Shown: positions 1 to 5,155 of the stretch, in pieces | Numbering within the stretch: the stretch's first letter is position 1 | How the letters are laid out: every line of letters starts with the position of its first letter | Origin: JBCDBH01 sp039184055 | GTDB taxonomy: Bacteria > Acidobacteriota > Thermoanaerobaculia > Multivoradales > J023 | NCBI GenBank assembly: GCA_039184055.1 | Contig: JBCDBH010000415.1 | Coordinates: forward strand, 1-5,155 | Direction of reading: 5' to 3' | Length of the DNA stretch: 5,155 bases | Translations under genes and position numbers: made by a program | The notes under the pieces: model-generated | Told to the model about the DNA's origin: nothing | Seen by the model: only the letters and a program-made list of their open reading frames with translations | The model's database searches: none

Positions 1-1
1 C

Positions 2-2044
2 GCCAACCCACGCGCGCTCACACCGAGCGACACCGATCGCGATGGTGATCTCGACCTGGTGATCGCGCATGGCAAAGGGCTGACCGTATTGGACAATTTG
101 CGCCAGGGCACCTTCGAACCGGTAGGCGATCTTCCGGTCGCGGCGACCAAGGCCCTGTCGTCGGTGATCACGGCCGATCTCGACAACGACGGCCGACCCG
201 ATCTCGTCACCACGAGCGCGACCGGCCTCGATGCCTGGAACAACCAAGGCGGCACCTTCACCAGCTGGCCGCTCCCGGGATTGCCCGAAGACGGAGCGTA
301 TCGACGTGTTCTCGCGCTCGACGCCGACAACGACGGTCGTCTCGATCTCGTCACGGCGGGTGAAGCCGGGGTGATCGTGCTCGGTCAGAAATCGACGTTC
401 GGGATGCGTGTCTTGCCGATCGACGATGCACCCAGCACGGCGACCGACGTCGCCACGGCGGATCTCGATGGTGATGGCGATCTCGATCTGCTCGTCGCTG
501 GACCCGAGGGTCTCCACCGGCTGACCAACCAAGGTGGTGACAAGAACAACCACCTCGCGATTCGCTTGGTCGGGCTCGATCGCGGCAGCAGCAAGAACAA
601 CCGCTTCGGTGTCGGCTCGGTGGTCGAGGTGCGGAACGGCACGGCTTATCAATTCCGCGAAGCGACTGGTGATGTTGTGCATTTCGGCTTGGGAACAGCC
701 CGTCAGGCCGAGGTGATGCGGGTCGAATGGACCAACGGCGTGCCGCAAAATCGATTGGCTCTAGCGGGCAATCAGACCCTCGTCGAAGAACAGCTGCTCA
801 AGGGAAGCTGTCCGTTCGTCTATGCCTGGAACGGAGAGCGCTTCACCTTCGTCACCGATCTGCTGTGGGGCGCACCGATCGGTCTACCCGCCGCGCCCGG
901 GGTCTACGTCGGCGCCGACGTAGACGAATTGGTACGACTCGATGATCTCGTGCCGAGCGCCGAGGGACACTACTGGCTCCGAGTCACCGAGGAGCTATGG
1001 GAGGCGGCGTTCTTCGACCAGATTCGCTTGTGGGTGGTCGACCATCCGAACGATGTCGAAGCGGCCAGCAATCTTCGCATCGTTCCCGGTCGAGCGTTCG
1101 ATGACGAGATCCTGGCCAGCCGTGGCCTCCGGCCCGTGGTCCAGGCGATCGACGGACGAGGTCAGGACGTCACGGCCGAGGTGCGGATGCGTGACGAGGT
1201 CTACGCGGATGGCTATACGCCGAGCCGTCATCAAGGCGTGGCCGCCGAGCCGTGGACCTTCACCTTCGATCTCGGCGTCGCACCCGCGGCACCGGTCCGC
1301 CTCCATCTCGACGGTTGGATTTTCCCCGCCGACGCCAGCCTCAACCTGGCGGTCGCGCAACGCGACGATCTCCCCAATCTGCCACCCAGGCTCGAAGTCG
1401 AGACCGTCTTTGGCTGGAAAGAGCTGATGCCTTCGATGGGGTTCCCGGCCGGCAAAACCAAAACCATGGTGGTCGACACGCCGGCGCTGCCACCCGGCGC
1501 TCGGAAGCTCCGGTTCACGACGTCGCTGTGGCTGCATTGGGATCGCATCGCCTGGACGACCCAGCCGGTAGACGATGAGCCCAAGATCGTCGCCCAGCTC
1601 GATCCGAGCCGCGCCGAGCTTCGCGAGCGTGGCGTGTCACGTATGGTCCGCAGTGCACCCAATGGCCCGCACGTCTTTCTCTACGACGAGGTGCGGCCGT
1701 CACCCTGGCTGACGTTTCCCGGGCGCTACACCAAGCTCGGCGACGTTCGACCTCTACTACGCGACCGCGATGATCTGAGCGTGATCATGGCGGCGGGTGA
1801 CGAGATGGTCCTGGAATTCGATGCCAGCGAGCTCCCACAGCCAAAGGACGGTTGGCGACGGACGGTCTTCTTGGAAAGTGTCGGCTGGGATAAAGACGCC
1901 GATCGCAATACCGGCGCCGGCCAACAGGTGGAGCCGTATCCGTTTCACGGCATGCCGAGCTATCCGTATCCACCCGAGCTCTACCCGGATACGCCGGCGC
2001 ATCGCGACTATGTGAAGAGGTGGCTGACCCGCGTGATCGAATGA
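2..2044 (+). CDS. FG-GAP/VCBS repeat protein with ASPIC/UnbV domain (5' end outside window)
   Basis: The reading frame is open from the left edge. The first possible start, a GTG at nt 59, lies inside a repeat, so the true start is upstream and 680 residues are visible. Counting from the codon at nt 2, residues 10-165 hold four VCBS/FG-GAP units with DxDxDG calcium-binding loops, blades of an integrin-alpha-like beta-propeller. Residues about 182-264 match the ASPIC/UnbV domain (NNHLAIRLVG, FGVGSVVEV, HFGLG, VEWTNG, then NQTLVEEQ). From residue 270 (CPFVYAWNGERF, then GAPIGL) to the end runs a beta-rich module ending in motifs such as EPYPFHGM and YPYPPELYP. From memory, this module occurs in large acidobacterial and planctomycete FG-GAP or TPR proteins, but I know no assigned function. 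Such proteins are usually exported; the signal peptide would lie outside the window. No enzymatic motif was seen. It converges on the pilZ gene. Family assignment is firm; role unknown. Confidence 0.93.
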   Translation, partial: ANPRALTPSDTDRDGDLDLVIAHGKGLTVLDNLRQGTFEPVGDLPVAATKALSSVITADLDNDGRPDLVTTSATGLDAWNNQGGTFTSWPLPGLPEDGAYRRVLALDADNDGRLDLVTAGEAGVIVLGQKSTFGMRVLPIDDAPSTATDVATADLDGDGDLDLLVAGPEGLHRLTNQGGDKNNHLAIRLVGLDRGSSKNNRFGVGSVVEVRNGTAYQFREATGDVVHFGLGTARQAEVMRVEWTNGVPQNRLALAGNQTLVEEQLLKGSCPFVYAWNGERFTFVTDLLWGAPIGLPAAPGVYVGADVDELVRLDDLVPSAEGHYWLRVTEELWEAAFFDQIRLWVVDHPNDVEAASNLRIVPGRAFDDEILASRGLRPVVQAIDGRGQDVTAEVRMRDEVYADGYTPSRHQGVAAEPWTFTFDLGVAPAAPVRLHLDGWIFPADASLNLAVAQRDDLPNLPPRLEVETVFGWKELMPSMGFPAGKTKTMVVDTPALPPGARKLRFTTSLWLHWDRIAWTTQPVDDEPKIVAQLDPSRAELRERGVSRMVRSAPNGPHVFLYDEVRPSPWLTFPGRYTKLGDVRPLLRDRDDLSVIMAAGDEMVLEFDASELPQPKDGWRRTVFLESVGWDKDADRNTGAGQQVEPYPFHGMPSYPYPPELYPDTPAHRDYVKRWLTRVIE
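29..502 (+). repeat. Four tandem VCBS/FG-GAP protein repeats
   Basis: The motif DxDxDG followed by xxDL recurs with its first Asp codon at nt 29, 176, 320 and 461, a period of 49, 48 and 47 codons. The units read DTDRDGDLDLV, DLDNDGRPDLV, DADNDGRLDLV and DLDGDGDLDLL. The loops are calcium-binding in FG-GAP propellers. A propeller normally needs about seven blades, so more repeats are expected upstream of the window. The similarity is at protein level; the DNA has diverged, so this is not a recent duplication. Confidence 0.85.
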
Positions 2045-2084
2045 TCGGAGAGCCGCGGGTCGTCAGGCGAATCGAACCGTCGAA
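2045..2084. other. Convergent intergenic gap, no clear terminator
   Basis: These 40 nt separate the stop codons of the UnbV-domain gene (plus) and pilZ (minus). I see no GC-rich hairpin followed by a T run on either strand, so termination here is probably Rho-dependent or occurs beyond the neighbouring stop codon. Confidence 0.5.
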
Positions 2085-2444
2085 TCAGCTCGAGGATTCA
2101 GGTGCTGCCCGCTCGGCGAGAAAGGCATCGATCCGCTCACGCGTGTGAGCCGGCAGATCGACACAGGAAATCCCCATGGCGCACCGCGTGTCATCGAGAA
2201 CCTCGAGGTAGGCCACGCGGCCGTTGAGCTCGACGATCGCGCCATCGAGCACCAGGCTGAGGGTGACCAACGATCGCAGAGGCACGGGGTGCGTGAGCTC
2301 GAGCCGCATGCCACCCACGGATAGATTGAGCGTCCGCCCAGTGGTCAAGTCGGCGCGAAAGCCTTCCTCGTCGAAACGGGTCAACTGCACCAACTGCACA
2401 CGTTCGATCCGCGCTTCTTCCCGTCGTTCGTGTTGATCGCTCAT
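2085..2444 (-). CDS. Single-domain PilZ protein (c-di-GMP receptor)
   Basis: This 119-residue cytoplasmic protein consists almost only of a PilZ domain, the small beta-barrel that binds cyclic di-GMP and passes the signal to a partner protein. Both diagnostic motifs are intact: RxxxR as R8-EEA-R12, and [D/N]xSxxG as N40-L-S42-V-G-G45. The strands that follow (MRLEL, LVTLSLVL, VELNGRVAYLE, CAMGISCVDL) fit the barrel, and a helix (TRERIDAFLAE) closes it. There is no signal peptide or membrane segment. A GTG at nt 2474 would add ten residues, but the ATG at 2444 is chosen because AGGGGA lies four bases upstream and the RxxxR motif normally sits close to the N-terminus. It lies 107 nt downstream of the CapA-like gene on the same strand and probably has its own promoter. 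The downstream effector cannot be read from the sequence. Confidence 0.92.
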   Translation of the reverse strand: MSDQHERREEARIERVQLVQLTRFDEEGFRADLTTGRTLNLSVGGMRLELTHPVPLRSLVTLSLVLDGAIVELNGRVAYLEVLDDTRCAMGISCVDLPAHTRERIDAFLAERAAPESSS

Positions 2445-2448
2445 GTCT

Positions 2449-2454
2449 TCCCCT
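2449..2454 (-). promoter_or_regulatory. Ribosome binding site of the PilZ gene
   Basis: On the minus strand AGGGGA lies four bases before the ATG at 2444. It decides the start in favour of this ATG over the GTG at 2474. Confidence 0.6.
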
Positions 2455-2485
2455 GTCGAGGTCGGTCGTTCCACGCTGAGCCGAG

Positions 2486-2508
2486 GACTCTAGCCCGCTG
2501 GCGGAGTC
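2486..2508. repeat. Imperfect inverted repeat between the CapA-like and PilZ genes
   Basis: Arms GACTC (2486-2490) and GAGTC (2504-2508) enclose a second pair, GCC (2493-2495) and GGC (2500-2502), around a four-base loop, with TA opposite G as an internal mismatch. No T run follows on either strand, so it is a poor intrinsic terminator. It covers the -10 and most of the spacer of the candidate pilZ promoter, so it may be an operator. It may also be chance in GC-rich DNA. Confidence 0.3.
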
Positions 2509-2515
2509 GGGTCAA
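2487..2515 (-). promoter_or_regulatory. Candidate sigma70-type promoter of the PilZ gene
   Basis: On the minus strand, TTGACC (nt 2515-2510, five of six matches to the -35 consensus) is followed by exactly 17 bases and then TAGAGT (nt 2492-2487, four of six matches to the -10 consensus). The predicted transcript would start near nt 2480 and have a leader of about 35 nt containing the ribosome binding site. The fit suggests pilZ can be transcribed independently of the CapA-like gene. The -10 is imperfect and there is no experimental support. Confidence 0.42.
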
Positions 2516-2551
2516 CCGAAGCCACCGCGCGATCGGTCCCGTCACCGAGTC

Positions 2552-3949
2552 TCAGCTCGCCAGATCGACGCGACCGATGTCACCATCGATCTGAATCGAG
2601 GTGCCGAAGTCGGCGGATAGCTCGGCCAATCCCTCGAGGATCTCTCGCGCCTGGGCGCCGGTTGCGAGCTCGGGCGTGCCACGACGATACACGGGTTGAT
2701 CGAAACCCAAGGTGATCGGGAAGAGCTCGATCTCCACGAGATCGGCTCCCGACCAGGTGAGCCGAGGCACGATCGCTTGCCAGAACCGCGCTTCCTGATG
2801 GTAAGGAATCTGGCGGTAGTACTGCCACGAGTCGACCGTGTCGGGTTCGAGACCGAGTTGCATATAGGCCTCGGCGGGCAGCTGGTGAACGGATTCATAG
2901 TGGAAGACAAAGTTACCGAGCCCGTGAAAGATGGGCTTGCCCTCGTAGAGCTCGATACCGCGAAGCACGTGGGGCCCAGCGGCGAAGAAAACGTCGGCGC
3001 CAGCATCGATCGTGGCACGCGCGAAGGGAGCGATGAACGGCGCGGAGTATTCGAGCTTGCGCCATGCCTCGTGGGCATGCAGGGTAGCGAGCAAGACACG
3101 AGCTTGGCGACGTGCCACGGTGAGACTCGCCGTGATTCGCTCGATATGTCCAGGGTTCGCACTCATTTCGAGTCCTGCTTCCTCACCCTTGACCACCATT
3201 CCCCGTTCCGGAAGCCAAACCCGGCCGGCGGTCGCGAGACTCTCTTCCATCTTCGCGATCACTTCACCGAACTCGCGATACCCCATGAGCTCGATAGAGG
3301 TATTTTGCACCTCGCGAAGACGATTCCAGGTCTCTTCCTCGACCCTGGGCATCACCTCGCGAGCGAGCGGGTTGATCCCCGGTCGACCATTCATCCACGG
3401 ATGCGGTGGTCCCGCGGGGAAGTACTCTTCATAGGTGGAACAAGCGTTGACCTGTGCCACCCGTCCGGCGCCTGTATCGCGATACCCAGGCGCCAGCGCG
3501 GCGGGAAGATCTCGACCCGCACCGGCGTGGTCGATCTCGACCCGCTCGAGATGGTCCAACGTGTCGAAGAGACCCTGGTGCCCGAAATCGACCGTGTGAT
3601 TGTTGGCCGTACCGACAAAGTCGATCCCCAACCAGGCCAGCTCGTCAGCCGCCCACGCCGGACTGAGGATATGGGGATCGAGCCCTTTGGGCTGTGGATA
3701 GAGGTGATCACCGTCGCTGATCACCATCTCGCAGTTGCCCCAGGTGCAGTCGGCCGTGCGAAGCATCTCGACCAGCTCGAGAAACGGTTCATCCTTTCGC
3801 CGCCGCACACGTCGCGCGAGCAGGCAATCACCTACCCCCATGAGGGTGAAACGTTCGGGCATCGCCGCGCTGGTACTCGGAGTCACAGCGGCCGCGCCGC
3901 CCGCGAGCAATGCGGCACGCGCGGATCTCAAGAACGTCCGTCGATTCAT
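2552..3949 (-). CDS. CapA-family (PgsA-like) metallophosphatase-fold protein, Tat-exported
   Basis: This 465-residue protein matches the CapA family, named for poly-gamma-glutamate capsule synthesis and built on a calcineurin-like metallophosphatase fold. Residues 1-29 form a Tat signal: RR at 3-4 in NRRTFLRS, an Ala/Leu-rich stretch, then an Ala-rich end. CapA motifs follow in order: GVGDCLLA (D41), GNCE (N72, E74), ANNHTVDFG (N117, H118, D121), HAGAGRDLPAAL (141-152), LHAHEAW (H291, H293) and GPHVLRGIELYEGKPIFHGLGNF (325-347). About 85 residues (180-268) separate the halves. The start is fixed by AGGAGG five bases upstream. It probably acts in the periplasm or at the envelope. No CapB or CapC partner is visible, so polyglutamate synthesis itself is not supported; many CapA-like proteins have no known substrate. 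It is divergent from the S8 protease gene and followed by pilZ. Family is firm, function is not. Confidence 0.93.
   Translation of the reverse strand: MNRRTFLRSARAALLAGGAAAVTPSTSAAMPERFTLMGVGDCLLARRVRRRKDEPFLELVEMLRTADCTWGNCEMVISDGDHLYPQPKGLDPHILSPAWAADELAWLGIDFVGTANNHTVDFGHQGLFDTLDHLERVEIDHAGAGRDLPAALAPGYRDTGAGRVAQVNACSTYEEYFPAGPPHPWMNGRPGINPLAREVMPRVEEETWNRLREVQNTSIELMGYREFGEVIAKMEESLATAGRVWLPERGMVVKGEEAGLEMSANPGHIERITASLTVARRQARVLLATLHAHEAWRKLEYSAPFIAPFARATIDAGADVFFAAGPHVLRGIELYEGKPIFHGLGNFVFHYESVHQLPAEAYMQLGLEPDTVDSWQYYRQIPYHQEARFWQAIVPRLTWSGADLVEIELFPITLGFDQPVYRRGTPELATGAQAREILEGLAELSADFGTSIQIDGDIGRVDLAS
3863..3949 (-). other. Twin-arginine (Tat) signal peptide of the CapA-like protein
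   Basis: Residues 1-29 contain R3-R4 followed by T-F-L-R, close to the Tat consensus (S/T)RRxFLK, then a moderately hydrophobic Ala/Leu/Gly stretch (residues 12-22) and an Ala-rich end near A28-A29. Tat carries folded proteins, which suits a metal-binding fold. The exact cleavage site is uncertain. Confidence 0.75.
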
Positions 3950-3954
3950 GGTCG

Positions 3955-3960
3955 CCTCCT
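3955..3960 (-). promoter_or_regulatory. Ribosome binding site of the CapA-like gene
   Basis: A perfect AGGAGG on the minus strand lies five bases before the ATG at 3949. It is the strongest such site in the window and fixes the start just before the Tat motif. Confidence 0.85.
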
Positions 3961-3980
3961 TAGGGTCTTATAACGACCTA
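3961..3980. promoter_or_regulatory. Imperfect palindrome over a possible -10 of the CapA-like gene
   Basis: Arms TAGGGTC (3961-3967) and GACCTA (3975-3980) are complementary over six pairs with one bulged G, around the AT-rich centre TTATAAC. On the minus strand the centre reads TATAAG (3972-3967), a five-of-six match to a -10 box, but I see no convincing -35. That -10 would put the transcript start almost on the ribosome binding site, leaving a leader of only about 10-12 nt. It may be an operator with promoter, or only an operator. Evidence is weak. Confidence 0.28.
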
Positions 3981-4035
3981 CGAACGCTCTCCAGGTAGTG
4001 TTTCGACGACGCAACTCCCCATACCGCCGGACGGG

Positions 4036-4044
4036 TGCGATAAT
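4036..4044 (+). promoter_or_regulatory. Candidate extended -10 promoter of the S8 protease gene
   Basis: TGCGATAAT combines the TGn extension with GATAAT, five of six matches to the -10 consensus. No good -35 lies 16-18 bases upstream, as is common for extended -10 promoters. The transcript would start near nt 4051 with a leader of about 22 nt that includes the ribosome binding site. Confidence 0.42.
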
Positions 4045-4059
4045 CTCTCGCGATCGACC

Positions 4060-4065
4060 GAGGAG
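4060..4065 (+). promoter_or_regulatory. Ribosome binding site of the S8 protease gene
   Basis: GAGGAG ends seven bases before the ATG at 4073. It supports this start, although the frame stays open further upstream, including an in-frame GTG at 3998 that lacks comparable support. Confidence 0.8.
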
Positions 4066-4072
4066 ATTTACG

Positions 4073-5155
4073 ATGTCCCTACTTTCGTCGTCCGTGCTCG
4101 CCGTATTGCTCGCCACCTCCGTCTCGCCAGCTTGGCAGCTGGAAGTCGACCCGTGGGTCTTCGAACAGACCCGCGAAGGGGCGCAGACGGAGTTCTTGGT
4201 GGTGCTCGACAAACAAGCGGATCTGAGCGCGGCGGAAAGCTTGCCTCGACTCGAACGACGTCGTTTCGTTTTCGAGACGTTGCGCGCTACCGCCGCCGCG
4301 AGCCAGGGCCCCGTGCTGGCCATGCTCGCCGATCGCGGTCTCGAACACCGCTCGTATTGGATCTCCAACATGATTTGGGTACGGGGTAGCCTCGCCGATG
4401 TCGAAGCTCTGGCCCAGCGCGAGGACGTGGCGAAGATTTCCGCCAATCCATGGGTGAAGGCCGATCTTCCCGACGCTCCCGATCCTCAGCTCGGCGCTTG
4501 CCCACCGCCGGCGACCGAAGCCAGCCTGCTCCACATCGACGCCGACGTCTTCTGGGACGCCGGTTTCGAAGGCGAGGGCGTGGTGATCGGCGGCCAAGAC
4601 ACCGGCTACGACTGGGACCATCCCGCGCTCCGTGACAGCTATCGCGGTTGGAACGGCGCCGCCGCTGACCACAACTACCATTGGTGGGACGCCATCCACA
4701 GCGGCGGCGGCTCATGTGGTGCCGACTCGACCGAGCCGTGTGACGATGGCAGTCATGGTACCCACACCATGGGCACGATGGTCGGCGACGACGGCACGCG
4801 TCGGGTCGGCATGGCGCCGAAAGCCAAATGGATCGGCTGCCGCAACATGAACCAGGGCTTCGGCACACCGACCACCTATGCCGAGTGCTTTCAGTTCTTC
4901 ATCGCGCCCACCGATCTCAGCGGTCAGAATCCCGATCCGTCGATGGGTCCGGATGTCATCAATAACTCGTGGGGGTGCCCGGGTTTCGAAGGATGCACCG
5001 ACCCGAACGTCCTGCGGACCGTGGTCGAGAACACCCGCGCCGCCGGGATCGTGGTGGTCGTCTCGGCCGGTAACGGTGGTTCCGGCTGTGGCAGCGTCAA
5101 CACTCCAGCGGCGATCTACGACGCCAGCTTCTCGGTCGGCAATACCAATCTCAGC
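4073..5155 (+). CDS. Secreted S8 (subtilisin-family) serine protease, bacillopeptidase F-like (3' end outside window)
   Basis: The frame runs from an ATG with a good ribosome binding site to the right edge, giving 361 residues without a stop. Residues 1-20 are hydrophobic and Ser-rich, ending in SPA, and look like a secretory signal although they lack Lys and Arg. Residues about 39-130 resemble an I9-type propeptide (TEFLVVLDKQADLSAA at the start, SLADVEALAQREDVAKISAN near the end). The S8 domain starts near 150: catalytic Asp176 in GGQDTGYDWDHP, catalytic His228 in DGSHGTHTMGT, and oxyanion Asn334 in SAGNGG. The catalytic Ser (GTSMA motif) must lie beyond the window. VINNSWGCP (295-303) and eight Cys (143, 215, 223, 256, 272, 302, 308, 339) suggest a disulfide-stabilised extracellular enzyme. 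From memory this resembles bacillopeptidase F-like subtilases. It is likely a secreted scavenging protease made as an inactive precursor. It is transcribed divergently from the CapA-like gene. Confidence 0.93.
   Translation, partial: MSLLSSSVLAVLLATSVSPAWQLEVDPWVFEQTREGAQTEFLVVLDKQADLSAAESLPRLERRRFVFETLRATAAASQGPVLAMLADRGLEHRSYWISNMIWVRGSLADVEALAQREDVAKISANPWVKADLPDAPDPQLGACPPPATEASLLHIDADVFWDAGFEGEGVVIGGQDTGYDWDHPALRDSYRGWNGAAADHNYHWWDAIHSGGGSCGADSTEPCDDGSHGTHTMGTMVGDDGTRRVGMAPKAKWIGCRNMNQGFGTPTTYAECFQFFIAPTDLSGQNPDPSMGPDVINNSWGCPGFEGCTDPNVLRTVVENTRAAGIVVVVSAGNGGSGCGSVNTPAAIYDASFSVGNTNLS

Noticed and set aside
29..502. Periodic repeats considered as a CRISPR or DNA-level tandem array
   Set aside because: The period of about 144 nt reflects protein repeats with diverged DNA. 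There are no constant repeats with unique spacers.
995..1537. A 180-codon open frame on the minus strand inside the UnbV-domain gene
   Set aside because: It has the same complementary codon register, no recognisable domain and lies opposite conserved module sequence.
2060..2085. A GGTTCGATT string on the minus strand resembling a tRNA T-loop
   Set aside because: The five bases on either side do not pair as a T-stem, and no acceptor, D or anticodon arms can be laid out around it.
2445..2474. A ten-residue N-terminal extension of the PilZ protein from a GTG at 2474
   Set aside because: The ATG at 2444 has AGGGGA four bases upstream and puts the RxxxR motif near the N-terminus as usual for single-domain PilZ proteins.
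2510..2536. ACCGA/TCGGT inverted repeat considered as a terminator of the CapA-like gene
   Set aside because: It has only five pairs around a 13-base loop and no T run follows.
2696..3973. A 425-codon open frame on the plus strand, opposite nearly all of the CapA-like gene
   Set aside because: Its codons are the exact complements of the CapA codons. In that register a stop arises only where the sense gene uses TTA, CTA or TCA, which are rare in GC-rich genes. The translation shows no domain, and the CapA frame has clear motifs, a Tat signal and a perfect ribosome binding site.
4079..4699. A 206-codon open frame on the minus strand, opposite the S8 protease gene
   Set aside because: It is codon-aligned with the protease gene on the other strand, like the shadow opposite CapA. 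The plus frame carries the Asp and His catalytic motifs.

Overview
This is a GC-rich bacterial window with four protein-coding genes. Two are cut by the window edges. Dense coding, good Shine-Dalgarno sites and short gaps indicate a bacterial chromosome. An FG-GAP/ASPIC-UnbV protein, a Tat-exported CapA-like protein and a bacillopeptidase F-like subtilase together resemble what I recall from Acidobacteriota and similar environmental, protease-rich phyla. That placement is inference; no rRNA or other marker is present.

Layout: (1) nt 2-2044, plus strand: the C-terminal 680 residues of a large, probably exported beta-propeller (VCBS/FG-GAP) protein with an ASPIC/UnbV domain and a roughly 410-residue C-terminal module. 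(2) A 40-nt convergent gap. (3) nt 2085-2444, minus strand: a small single-domain PilZ protein with both c-di-GMP-binding motifs. (4) nt 2445-2551: an intergenic gap with a good sigma70-type promoter candidate for pilZ, overlapped by an imperfect inverted repeat. (5) nt 2552-3949, minus strand: a CapA-family protein with a twin-arginine signal. (6) nt 3950-4072: a short divergent promoter region with two clear ribosome binding sites, an extended -10 candidate for the rightward gene and an operator-like imperfect palindrome at the leftward gene. (7) nt 4073-5155, plus strand: the N-terminal 361 residues of a secreted S8 (subtilisin) protease, running off the right edge before its catalytic serine.

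Three of the four products appear to act outside the cytoplasm: the propeller protein, the CapA-like protein and the protease. The PilZ protein is the only apparent cytoplasmic regulator. CapA and PilZ are co-directional but probably have separate promoters, so any link between c-di-GMP and a surface polymer is only a hypothesis. I see no mobile element, CRISPR array, RNA gene or defence cassette, and no convincing undescribed multi-gene system. The points most worth a second look are the unassigned C-terminal module of the UnbV protein, the variant CapA with a long insertion, and the two small operator-like inverted repeats.
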